NCBI GenBank assembly: GCA_021300175.1
Contig: JAJTIC010000030.1
Location: 1 to 55,175, forward strand
Direction: 5' to 3'
Source: Pseudomonadota bacterium
GTDB taxonomy: Bacteria; Bdellovibrionota; Bdellovibrionia; Bdellovibrionales; Bdellovibrionaceae
Length of the DNA: 55,175 bases
How positions within the stretch are numbered: position 1 is the first letter of the stretch; every line of letters starts with the position of its first letter. Under the pieces are notes generated by a model that was not told the DNA's origin, did no database searches, and was given only the letters and a program-made list of their open reading frames with translations. A program made the translations under genes and the position numbers. Below, piece after piece: positions 32,870 through 40,912 of this stretch.

Positions 32870-34696
32870 ATGAATCCAGTTTTAGAAAAAAATCCAGCTT
32901 GGGACATTTCTTCTGAGTATCCCAGTGTTGATTCACCTATTCTTGCTTCTGATTTTCAATTGGTCACTGCGAAAATTGAGACCCTCAAGAAATTAGCTCT
33001 TGCTCTGGATGAAGCCACCCAGAATTCCAGAACAGAAGCTCTTGTGGAAACCCTCCAGCAGAGTCTTGTCACTCGAGATCAGGCCATGGTGGCTTTGTCC
33101 AATATGTTCACTTTTGTTCACTGTGAACTTTCTGTGGATGCCACTCACAAAGCTGCTAAAGCAAAAATGAGCGAGCTCGAGTCTTTGTCAACACAGTTGC
33201 AAGAAGCTTTCACAAAGACGTCTTTGTTAATGATTCGCTGTGAAGATTCTGTCTTTCAAAAAGTGATGACTCATCCAGAAATCAAGCCTGCTGAATTTGA
33301 GTGGACACAGACTCGAAAATTAAAGCCAACACTTTTAACCGAAACCGAAGAGACTTTAGCGACAACTCTTGCTCAAAGTGGATTTTCGTCTTGGGGAAGC
33401 CTGTACTCATCATTGTCTGGGACAATGAAGGTCAAAGTTATCCGTGATGGCAAAGAAGAAGAGATGGGCTTGGCTCAAGCTCACGCCTTGACTCGCACCG
33501 GTGTCGAATCGGACCGTCGCGCAGCGTGGGAAGCCATTCAAAAAGGCTGGAAAGAACATCAAGAGACAGCAGCTTCGATTTTGAACTCGATCGCGGGTTG
33601 GCGTTTGGATATGAATCGTCGAAGATCCCAAACCAAGAAAGTTCATTTTTTGGATCAACCTTGCTTTCAAGCTCGTATCGAAAAAGAGACTTTAGAAGCC
33701 ATGATGACGGCCATCGAGAATAACATTGAAAGCATTCGCGAGGCCGCTCTTTCTATGGCGGGTATCCTCGGCAAAAAACAATTGGACCCTTGGGACTTAC
33801 TGGCGCCTTCACCGATTAAAGGTCAGTCAGCCGAGCTCAGCTATGCCGAGGGATTGAATCAGATTAAATCTTCTTTTGATCAAGTCGATCCTGAACTGGG
33901 GCAATTTGTATCCATGATGGATAAAAACCATTGGATCGAAGCTCGAGTGATGCCCAACAAAACCACAGGAGCTTATTGCACAGGATTTGTGAAATCAAAA
34001 ACACCTCGCGTGTACATGACCTACATGGGTAGCAGTAATGATGTGTCCACATTGGCCCATGAGTTGGGACACGCTTATCACTCTTGGGTGATGCGAGATC
34101 TTCCTTTGGTGCAGCAAGAATATCCAATGACATTGGCTGAGACTGCGAGCATTTTTGCAGAAACCCTGCTCAATGAAACTTTATTGAGACAAGCAAAAAC
34201 CAGAAATGAAAAACTTGAATTTGCTTGGAATGCAGCTGCCGATGCCGTGAGTTTGTTACTCAATATTCCTGCCAGATACACCTTTGAAAAATCCTTTTAT
34301 GAAGCTAGGGAAAAGCGGGCTCTCAGTGCCGAAGAGCTTTGCCAGCTCACCGACAAAGCCTGGAGCCATTGGTACGGACCTGTGCTTAGCAAAAATGATC
34401 AAATGTTCTGGGCCCACAAACTGCACTTTTCAATGACGGGCGTGAGTTTTTACAACTTCCCTTATGCTTTTGGGTATTTGTTCAGTCTTTCGATCTATGC
34501 TCGCAGACAAACATTAGGCACTGATTTTATGCCCAAGTACCGAGCTTTGCTTATGGATACCGGCCGCATGACAGCAGAAGACTGCGTGATGAAACACCTC
34601 GGTGAAGACATCCGTAAGCCAGAGTTCTGGCAAGCTTCTATCGAAGTCGTGAAAAAACAAATCGCCCTTTTTAAAGATTTGGCATCAGCTCACTAA
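32870..34696 (+). CDS. pepF: M3-family oligoendopeptidase F
   Basis: A 608-residue zinc metallopeptidase of the M3B group, degrading short peptides in the cytoplasm. The HExxH site lies in LAHELGHAYHSWVM near residues 394-407, with the third ligand Glu in MTLAETASIFAETLLNE about 25 residues on. YCTGFVKSKTPRVYMTYMGS upstream and SFYNFPYAFGYLFSLSIYAR near residue 525 are family blocks. There is no signal peptide. Downstream it converges on the RND pump gene across a 24-base gap. Confidence 0.95.
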   Translation: MNPVLEKNPAWDISSEYPSVDSPILASDFQLVTAKIETLKKLALALDEATQNSRTEALVETLQQSLVTRDQAMVALSNMFTFVHCELSVDATHKAAKAKMSELESLSTQLQEAFTKTSLLMIRCEDSVFQKVMTHPEIKPAEFEWTQTRKLKPTLLTETEETLATTLAQSGFSSWGSLYSSLSGTMKVKVIRDGKEEEMGLAQAHALTRTGVESDRRAAWEAIQKGWKEHQETAASILNSIAGWRLDMNRRRSQTKKVHFLDQPCFQARIEKETLEAMMTAIENNIESIREAALSMAGILGKKQLDPWDLLAPSPIKGQSAELSYAEGLNQIKSSFDQVDPELGQFVSMMDKNHWIEARVMPNKTTGAYCTGFVKSKTPRVYMTYMGSSNDVSTLAHELGHAYHSWVMRDLPLVQQEYPMTLAETASIFAETLLNETLLRQAKTRNEKLEFAWNAAADAVSLLLNIPARYTFEKSFYEAREKRALSAEELCQLTDKAWSHWYGPVLSKNDQMFWAHKLHFSMTGVSFYNFPYAFGYLFSLSIYARRQTLGTDFMPKYRALLMDTGRMTAEDCVMKHLGEDIRKPEFWQASIEVVKKQIALFKDLASAH

Positions 34697-34703
34697 CACA
34701 GAG

Positions 34704-34732
34704 GAGCAGTGATGAATACCTCATCTCTGCTC
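34704..34732. terminator. Hairpin between convergent pepF and RND pump genes
   Basis: GAGCAGTGATGA / TCATCTCTGCTC forms a 12-bp stem with one mismatch and a 5-base loop. No long T run follows on either strand, so it may work poorly alone. It overlaps the last codons of the RND gene. Confidence 0.5.
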
Positions 34733-37700
34733 TTCAATTCTCAAATCAATTTCTTTCCTTCTCTCAAGCTTTGAGAGCGCCAAATAAATCGAAGGTACCA
34801 CAACAAGGGTCAAGATTGTTGAGACAAGGGTTCCACCTATAATTGATAACCCCAAGGGGATCCGGGTCTCGCTGCCAAGGCCACTTCCGAGCACTAAAGG
34901 AATTGCAGCAGCGATAGTGGCTACAGATGTCATTAGAATCGGTCTCAAGCGAACAGCGCCCGCTTCAACCATGGCATCGAAGACATTTTTTCCTGAGTGC
35001 TCTCGAACTTGGTTCGCAAACTCCACAAGTAGAATTGAATTCTTCTTGGCAATCCCCATCAAAACGATCAGTCCAATAAAGCTAAACAAATTCAACGAAG
35101 CTCCAAACATCCAAAGTGCAATAAAGGCTCCACTGATACTGAAAGGAAGTGCTACGAGCACCGTGATCGGATGAATGAATGAATTGAACTGAATCGCTAG
35201 AATCATGTAGGCCACGAGCAACCCAATCAGCAATGCTTGAGTCAACCCCGAGAACGTTTGCGAGAATCCTGCCGATGCTCCTTCGAGCACAGCTGAGTAG
35301 CCCGTTGGCAAAATCTTGAGGGCGTGAGCTTGAGCTTGCTGCAATACTTCAGCTTGTGACTTTCCCTGAGCGATATTACCAAAAACACTGATCGCGCGCA
35401 GTCGATTCACACGCTGAATGGTTTGAATGGCGCTACCTTCTTTGAGTGTCACGAGCTCAGACAACGGAATCAGATTCCCAGCGGTGTTTCTCACATAGAT
35501 AGACTTGAAGTCTTTTGGTTCACGAATTTGCGTCTCATCAAATTTGAAGCGAATATCAAAACGATCTCCATCTTTAGTAAAGCGACCCAAGCGAAAGCCA
35601 CCCACACCGGCAGCGAGGATTTGGCCCACAGCTTCCACACTCACCCCACGAGCTGCCATGGCTTGGCGATTGGGCTCAACGAGAAGCTCTGGGACTCCTC
35701 GGCGATAATCGGTGTCCATATCTACACCTAGCTTTTGTTCTTCAAGCCAATCAGCTAATTCTTTGGACTTTTCTTCGAGCACTGTGAGATCCGGCCCCCG
35801 CAGTGAAATTGCCAGTGGATTCTGCCGTCCTGAAGTGAGGTTCCTCGCCGAAATATCTCTCATGTTCACTCGAAGACCTTTAAGATCTTTAAACTGCGGA
35901 CGCAGCTTCTCCATCACTTCTAAGTGTGTCAGCTCTCTTTCGGCTTTTGGCTTCAATACAATGGGCATAAAGATCTGATTCACCGAAGCGCTGGGCCCTC
36001 CGGCACCTACACTTGTAAAGAAGCCTTCGATATTTGGTTCTTTTCTAAGGATCTCTTCAATCTTCAAGGCAAACTGATCAGTGACCTGCAAAGCGGATCC
36101 GACAGGGGCTTGAGCCGTGAGGATAATAAAATCTTGATCCTGCGCTGGGACAAACTCTTTTTTCACCAGCTTTATCATGTAAAGAGAAGCAATAAAAAAA
36201 GCAGTCGACGCAAGGATCACGGTCCATTTTCTATTCATCGCAGCTCGCACCACCCCAGAGTATCTCTCACCCAACCGGTGAAAGACCTCATCCAACCAAA
36301 TTTCCATTTTTGTCGACTTGGGACTTGTTTGCAAAAAGGCCGCAGCTCGCATGGGCGTGATCGTGATCGCTTCCACTAACGACAAAAGGACCGCCGCACT
36401 CATCGCAATCCCAAATTGAAAGAAAAACTTTCCAATCACTCCATCAAGAACCACAACAGGTAAAAAGACAGCGACAACAGCAAAAGTCGCAGCAATCGCT
36501 GCTGGTAGAATCTCCACAGAACCGTCATAAGCCGCTTGGGCCGCTGACTTTCCCATGCGGTGATGACGTACGATGTTTTCCAAAAGCATGATCGCGTCAT
36601 CCACCACTATTGAAACTGCCAGGGTCAATGCGAGCAGTGTGAACAGATTCAAAGTAAAGCCTGAGAAATAAAGAATCAGAAAAGTTCCCACGATGGATGT
36701 AGGAATACTGAATAGGATATTGATCGCAGCTTGCAGACTCCCCAAGAAAAGAAAACAAATCAAGATGGTCACTAAAGCTGCCGCGACGAGCTTTTCAAAG
36801 GTCAGATTCACAGTGGATTCCGTAGGTTTAGTAAAATCCACATTGAAGAAATAGTTATAGCCCGGAGGAAATTGAGGCTTAATTTTTTCAAGGCGCTCTC
36901 GGATTGCTTTGGCAATTTCGACTTCGTTAGTGCCTCGCTGCTTTCGAATTTGCATGGCAACGGCTTGCTGCCCATCAATTCTTGCCAGCCTTCGAATATC
37001 GCTCAAACCATCTTCAACTCGGGCCACGTCTTTAACTCGAAACTCACCTTCGAAAATTCGCTGCCCACCCCTTTGAAGAATTCGAATATTTTCAACTTCT
37101 TCCACTGTGGTGGCCTCACCCATCCAGCGCACTTGCAGTTCTCTTTTGCCATCGGAAAATTGGCCTGCTGCACTTTCGACGTGCTGAGTGTTGAGCGCTT
37201 GCACCACATCTGTGATCGTGAGGTAATATTTTTCCAATTTCTTAGTATCAATCCAAATACGCAAATTTCTCTCTGAAAAACCACCTACTGAAACTTCACC
37301 CACGCCCTCCAAGAAGCGAATTTGATCCAGCAGAAAGTTATTCGTCCAATCGAGCATCTCTTTGATATCTTTTCCACCATAAACAGAGAGAATCAAAATA
37401 GGATCTTCTTCAGGGTTTTGCTTTCTGATGGTCGGTGCATCCACGCCTTGAGGGGGCTGCCAGCGCCCCAGAGCTGTTTGCACTTCTTGCAAGACGACAT
37501 CGACGTTCCTATCGAGACTAAAATCTAATGTTATAGATCCCTGGCCAGCTCTTGCCGACGACTTCATTTCTTTGATGCCTTCAATCGCGAGAAGCCTTTC
37601 TTCAAGAGGCTCTAAAATCTCGGTCTCAATCACTTGAGGAGCGGCTCCGTCATAAGACACGCTGATTGATATCACTGGAAAGTCTACATCTGGTAGCTGA

Positions 37701-37807
37701 CTGACTCCCATCCGGCTGAGAGCAATCCCTCCGAAGATGATGAACGCTGACATGAAAATCCAAGCAAAAACTGGCCGACGAATTGAAAGTGCAATAAGAT
37801 TTTTCAT
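34721..37807 (-). CDS. RND efflux transporter permease (AcrB/MdtB-like)
   Basis: A 1028-residue inner membrane pump of the HAE1 group driven by proton flow. It has the expected 12 membrane segments in two repeats and two large periplasmic loops. The N-terminal NLIALSIRRPVFAWIFMSAF, the proton-relay Asp pair in SIVVDDAIMLLENIVRHHRM near residue 400, and FIGLIVLMGIAKKNSILLVE near 915 are visible. No membrane-fusion or TolC-like partner gene is adjacent, so partners must be encoded elsewhere. Substrates cannot be deduced. A downstream hairpin separates it from pepF. Confidence 0.94.
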   Translation of the reverse strand: MKNLIALSIRRPVFAWIFMSAFIIFGGIALSRMGVSQLPDVDFPVISISVSYDGAAPQVIETEILEPLEERLLAIEGIKEMKSSARAGQGSITLDFSLDRNVDVVLQEVQTALGRWQPPQGVDAPTIRKQNPEEDPILILSVYGGKDIKEMLDWTNNFLLDQIRFLEGVGEVSVGGFSERNLRIWIDTKKLEKYYLTITDVVQALNTQHVESAAGQFSDGKRELQVRWMGEATTVEEVENIRILQRGGQRIFEGEFRVKDVARVEDGLSDIRRLARIDGQQAVAMQIRKQRGTNEVEIAKAIRERLEKIKPQFPPGYNYFFNVDFTKPTESTVNLTFEKLVAAALVTILICFLFLGSLQAAINILFSIPTSIVGTFLILYFSGFTLNLFTLLALTLAVSIVVDDAIMLLENIVRHHRMGKSAAQAAYDGSVEILPAAIAATFAVVAVFLPVVVLDGVIGKFFFQFGIAMSAAVLLSLVEAITITPMRAAAFLQTSPKSTKMEIWLDEVFHRLGERYSGVVRAAMNRKWTVILASTAFFIASLYMIKLVKKEFVPAQDQDFIILTAQAPVGSALQVTDQFALKIEEILRKEPNIEGFFTSVGAGGPSASVNQIFMPIVLKPKAERELTHLEVMEKLRPQFKDLKGLRVNMRDISARNLTSGRQNPLAISLRGPDLTVLEEKSKELADWLEEQKLGVDMDTDYRRGVPELLVEPNRQAMAARGVSVEAVGQILAAGVGGFRLGRFTKDGDRFDIRFKFDETQIREPKDFKSIYVRNTAGNLIPLSELVTLKEGSAIQTIQRVNRLRAISVFGNIAQGKSQAEVLQQAQAHALKILPTGYSAVLEGASAGFSQTFSGLTQALLIGLLVAYMILAIQFNSFIHPITVLVALPFSISGAFIALWMFGASLNLFSFIGLIVLMGIAKKNSILLVEFANQVREHSGKNVFDAMVEAGAVRLRPILMTSVATIAAAIPLVLGSGLGSETRIPLGLSIIGGTLVSTILTLVVVPSIYLALSKLERRKEIDLRIEEQR

Positions 37808-37863
37808 AGCCCCAGAATAGATCGAGGATTGGTTAAAAAACCAGCAATGACTTCAGATCAAAT

Positions 37864-37898
37864 AAAAAAGGCGAGCTTATTCTAAGACTCGCCTTTTT
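37864..37898 (-). terminator. Rho-independent terminator after recA
   Basis: On the minus strand GGCGAG-(bulge)-CTTA / TAAG-CTCGCC with a 3-base loop, followed by six T residues, 22 bases after the recA stop. The reverse strand also ends in T residues, so it may act on both strands. Confidence 0.9.
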
Positions 37899-37919
37899 CT
37901 TCTTTAGCAAATGACAAAC

Positions 37920-39038
37920 TTAGTGCTTTGCAGGCTTCTTCTTTGCTGGAGCTTTTTCCTCAGCAACAGCGTCTACTTCTGAACCTTCAGCATCAGCTTC
38001 AGGCCCCGCCATCAAAAGCTTTCCAATTCCGTTGGCTGCCAGCAATTTGTTGCGAATTTCCCCATTTGTTTCAGGATGCTCTTTCAAGAATGTTTTCGCT
38101 TGGTCGCGGCCTTGACCCATGCGCTCCCCATTGTAGCTAAACCATGCGCCCGATTTCTCGATGATATTAGCAGTGACAGCCAAATCCAAAATATCACCTT
38201 CCATAGAAATACCTTCACCGTACATCAAATCAAATTCAACTTTAGTGAAGGGAGGCGCCATTTTGTTTTTAACAACTTTCACAGCAGTTCTGTTACCAAT
38301 CACATCTTCACCGTTTTTCAGAGCGCCCACACGACGAACATCCAAACGAACAGAAGAATAGAATTTCAGTGCATTTCCACCTGTGGTTGTTTCAGGGTTA
38401 CCGAACATCACACCAATTTTCATACGGATTTGGTTGATGAAAATCACTAAACAGTTGGATCGGTTGATCGCTGCTGTTAATTTTCTCAAAGCTTGAGACA
38501 TTAAACGAGCTTGAAGACCCATGTGTGAATCACCCATTTCGCCTTCGATTTCAGCACGAGGCACCAGAGCTGCCACAGAGTCCACAACCAATACGTCGAT
38601 CGCGCCTGAGCGGACCAAAGTTTCTGTGATTTCGAGAGCCTGCTCACCTGTATCTGGCTGAGAGATCAAAAGATCTTCGGTGTTCACACCCAGCTTGCGA
38701 GCGTAATTCACATCCAAAGCATGTTCTGCGTCGACGTATGCCACCACGCCACCTTTTTTCTGAGCTTGAGCCGCCACAGAAAGAGCAATGGTTGTTTTAC
38801 CTGAAGACTCTGGGCCAAAAACTTCGACAATACGTCCTTTTGGCAAACCACCAATGCCCAAAGCAATATCCAAGCTCAACGAGCCTGTGCTGATGGCCTC
38901 AACGTCTTTGTGCATTTTTTCATCTGCGCCCAAGCGCATGATTGAACCTTTTCCAAACTGTTTTTCGATGGCAGAAACTGCGAGTTCGAGGGCTTTTGCC
39001 TTCTCCGCATTTGTTTTTGCATCTGTCTGTGTTGCCAT
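37920..39038 (-). CDS. recA: Recombinase RecA
   Basis: A 372-residue DNA strand-exchange ATPase. Walker A is GPESSGKTT near residue 75 and the family block [14 protein letters not shown] near 222 is present. [12 protein letters not shown] covers loop 2. The C-terminal 25 residues are acidic then Lys-rich ([13 protein letters not shown]). It starts with ATG after a 53-base gap from cinA. That gap holds an 18-base inverted repeat but no obvious strong Shine-Dalgarno. Ends before a clear terminator. Confidence 0.99.
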   Translation of the reverse strand: MATQTDAKTNAEKAKALELAVSAIEKQFGKGSIMRLGADEKMHKDVEAISTGSLSLDIALGIGGLPKGRIVEVFGPESSGKTTIALSVAAQAQKKGGVVAYVDAEHALDVNYARKLGVNTEDLLISQPDTGEQALEITETLVRSGAIDVLVVDSVAALVPRAEIEGEMGDSHMGLQARLMSQALRKLTAAINRSNCLVIFINQIRMKIGVMFGNPETTTGGNALKFYSSVRLDVRRVGALKNGEDVIGNRTAVKVVKNKMAPPFTKVEFDLMYGEGISMEGDILDLAVTANIIEKSGAWFSYNGERMGQGRDQAKTFLKEHPETNGEIRNKLLAANGIGKLLMAGPEADAEGSEVDAVAEEKAPAKKKPAKH

Positions 39039-39053
39039 GATTCACTCGCTTTC

Positions 39054-39071
39054 TTCGCAGACTCCTGCGAA
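39054..39071. promoter_or_regulatory. Inverted repeat upstream of recA
   Basis: TTCGCAG-ACTC-CTGCGAA has perfect 7-bp arms and a 4-base centre, 16-33 bases before the recA ATG. It could be a repressor operator or a leader hairpin. It does not match the TTAC-N3-GTAA LexA box reported for Bdellovibrio. Confidence 0.55.
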
Positions 39072-39091
39072 CGCTGTTGTTGTTAAAAACT

Positions 39092-39589
39092 TTAGTTCAC
39101 TAACTCATTCAATAACTTTAAAGCATGAGCCGCTGACTGCTCTTGGATTTCTTGCCGATTTCCTGAGAACAGTTTTCTCTCCGCTCGTTCACCTTGCGGG
39201 CCACTCACGGCAAACCACACAGTGCCTACGGGCTTGTCAGGCGTTCCACCGCTCGGACCAGCAATTCCCGTGATACTTGCAGCGACTTGCACTTTTAAAG
39301 ACTCACGCACACCGCGCACCATCTCTAAAGCCACGGCTTCGCTCACAGCTCCTTCTTTTTTTAAAGTGTCCCAAGACACCCTCAAAAGATCCACTTTGGC
39401 TTGGTAAGAGTAACTCACAATAGATCCCATAAAGAGATCAGAAACTCCTGGTACCTTTGCCAAAGTTGCCGAGAGCAAACCACCCGTGCAGCTTTCGCCA
39501 AAACCTAAAGAGAGCTTCTTGCTTCTGAGCTTCAGGATTAAATTTTCCAGGTCTATTTGAACCCGCTGATCGAAGTCTTTCAAAATCAC
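39092..39589 (-). CDS. CinA C-terminal-domain amidase (PncC-like)
   Basis: A 165-residue protein corresponding to the nicotinamide-nucleotide amidase domain (PncC) used for NMN recycling. LSLGFGESCTGGLLSATLAK near residues 27-46, SIVSYSYQAKVDLLRV near 57 and ITGIAGPSGGTPDKPVGTVW near 105-124 are diagnostic. The N-terminal molybdopterin-like half of full CinA is missing. The start is GTG, directly after the pgpA stop. The gene lies upstream of recA, as cinA-type genes do in many bacteria. Confidence 0.93.
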   Translation of the reverse strand: MILKDFDQRVQIDLENLILKLRSKKLSLGFGESCTGGLLSATLAKVPGVSDLFMGSIVSYSYQAKVDLLRVSWDTLKKEGAVSEAVALEMVRGVRESLKVQVAASITGIAGPSGGTPDKPVGTVWFAVSGPQGERAERKLFSGNRQEIQEQSAAHALKLLNELVN

Positions 39590-40063
39590 TTAACCAATTC
39601 TTACGCCCAACCAAATCGTTTGAGTGAGCATAATTTGTAGAGCGATATTGGTCAGAACTCCTGCCACAACATCATCCACTACGACTCCGATTCCTCCTGG
39701 AATCTTTCTATCCAAATATCCTATGGGGAAAGGTTTGAAGATGTCCAGAACTCGAAACAGCAGAAAGCCCACCAGAAGCGCCTGCCAGGTCATGGGAACC
39801 CATGTCATTGCGATAAGTACGCCTAATACTTCATCAATTACAACTTCAGAATTATCATGTGAGCCCACAGTGTTTTCATAAATCTCACAGGCCACAACGG
39901 AGAGCGGCAAAAGTAAAAGAACCACTGCCATATAAATGAAAGGTCCCGCCTGATAAAGTGCCCAAACTATGGGCAAAGTGGCGAGACTGGCAACTGTACC
40001 AGGAGCTTTTGAGACTTTTCCTAATCCAAAAAATGTAGCCGATTTAAAAAGAAAGTCCCTCAT
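39590..40063 (-). CDS. pgpA: Phosphatidylglycerophosphatase A
   Basis: A 157-residue inner membrane protein with four hydrophobic segments. It removes phosphate from phosphatidylglycerophosphate to give phosphatidylglycerol. FFGLGKVSKAPGTVASLATL near 12-31, EVVIDEVLGVLIAMTW near 73 and FKPFPIGYLDRKIPGGIGVV near 109-128, followed by VDDVVAGV, are PgpA blocks. It is the first gene of pgpA-cinA-recA. The stop is directly followed by the cinA GTG. Confidence 0.94.
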   Translation of the reverse strand: MRDFLFKSATFFGLGKVSKAPGTVASLATLPIVWALYQAGPFIYMAVVLLLLPLSVVACEIYENTVGSHDNSEVVIDEVLGVLIAMTWVPMTWQALLVGFLLFRVLDIFKPFPIGYLDRKIPGGIGVVVDDVVAGVLTNIALQIMLTQTIWLGVRIG

Positions 40064-40116
40064 ACGAGGGACTTTATCACAGAGACTTTCAGAGTCTTCT
40101 CAAATTTAATTTTTGA

Positions 40117-40299
40117 CTACTGTGTCTTTTTTGATTTTCGGTGCTGATGAGCGGCTTTGTTTCGCTCTTTCCGCACATCCTGCTGCAGCTCTTTCATTTC
40201 CTGGCCGATACCTGGATTCGAATGTGCGGGGGTTTCGCTTTCCTGAGCAAAAGCTGAAAAACTCAAAGACAGGAACAGGGCCATTATGAGGTTTTTCAT
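40117..40299 (-). CDS. Small exported protein of unknown function
   Basis: A 60-residue protein. Residues 1-19 are a clear signal peptide (MALFLSLSFSAFAQ, cleavage after AFA). The mature part is about 41 residues and highly charged, ending in a basic HRKSKKTQ. An AAAGGAG ribosome binding site precedes the ATG by 7 bases, which strongly supports a real gene. I do not recognise the family. It could be a small periplasmic protein. It is divergent from recX. Confidence 0.75.
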   Translation of the reverse strand: MKNLIMALFLSLSFSAFAQESETPAHSNPGIGQEMKELQQDVRKERNKAAHQHRKSKKTQ

Positions 40300-40411
40300 A
40301 AGAACTCCTTTGATGAGGCCAACAGACCAACCTCAAAAAGGTTACAAACTTTCATTCCGGATGAGTCATATACACTACGCAAAATGCGATCAAATTCTTC
40401 ATAGGAAAAGG

Positions 40412-40912
40412 ATGACCGCCAGGATTTCGTTTGTCTATAACCAAGGCATGAGAGACCCAGAAAATTCTCAAAAAAAACGCCCTCCGATGACGGCCCGGAA
40501 TAAAATGATGGATTACCTCGCGCGTCGGGATCACTCGGAAAAAGAGCTTCGTCAGAAGCTGCGAGAGCGTTTTCCTCAAGAAGAGATTGATCAAGCTATT
40601 GAGTTTGGCAAAGAAAAGGGCTGGATCCCCACAGATACCGAGTCCGCTATGAAGCTCTCCGAAAAATCGGCAGAGTTCCTTCATCGCCGGGGCAAAGGAA
40701 TTCGCTACATCAATGCAAAGCTTTATGAGCGAGGTCTGCCTCCGATTTCGTCCGAAACTGAAGATGAGCTTGAAAAAGCACAAAGCCTTGTGAAAACTAA
40801 ATTTCCCCACTTAGACTTGAAAGACAAAAAAGCTCAGGGCAAAGTAGGTCGCTTTTTGGTGTCTCGAGGCTTTGATTTGGATATCGTTCGAAAGGTGATT
40901 TATGAAAAGTAA
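40412..40912 (+). CDS. recX: RecA regulator RecX
   Basis: A 166-residue protein. KMMDYLARRDHSEKELRQKL near residues 32-51, then EEIDQAIEFGKEKGWI, and the C-terminal GRFLVSRGFDLDIVRKVI form the three-helix RecX repeats. It binds RecA filaments and limits RecA activity. Start choice is uncertain: ATG 40412 has AGGA 5 bases upstream; ATG 40448 is also possible and would give 154 residues. recX is not joined to recA here; the recA operon lies on the other strand. The 3' end overlaps alaS by 11 bases. Confidence 0.88.
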   Translation: MTARISFVYNQGMRDPENSQKKRPPMTARNKMMDYLARRDHSEKELRQKLRERFPQEEIDQAIEFGKEKGWIPTDTESAMKLSEKSAEFLHRRGKGIRYINAKLYERGLPPISSETEDELEKAQSLVKTKFPHLDLKDKKAQGKVGRFLVSRGFDLDIVRKVIYEK

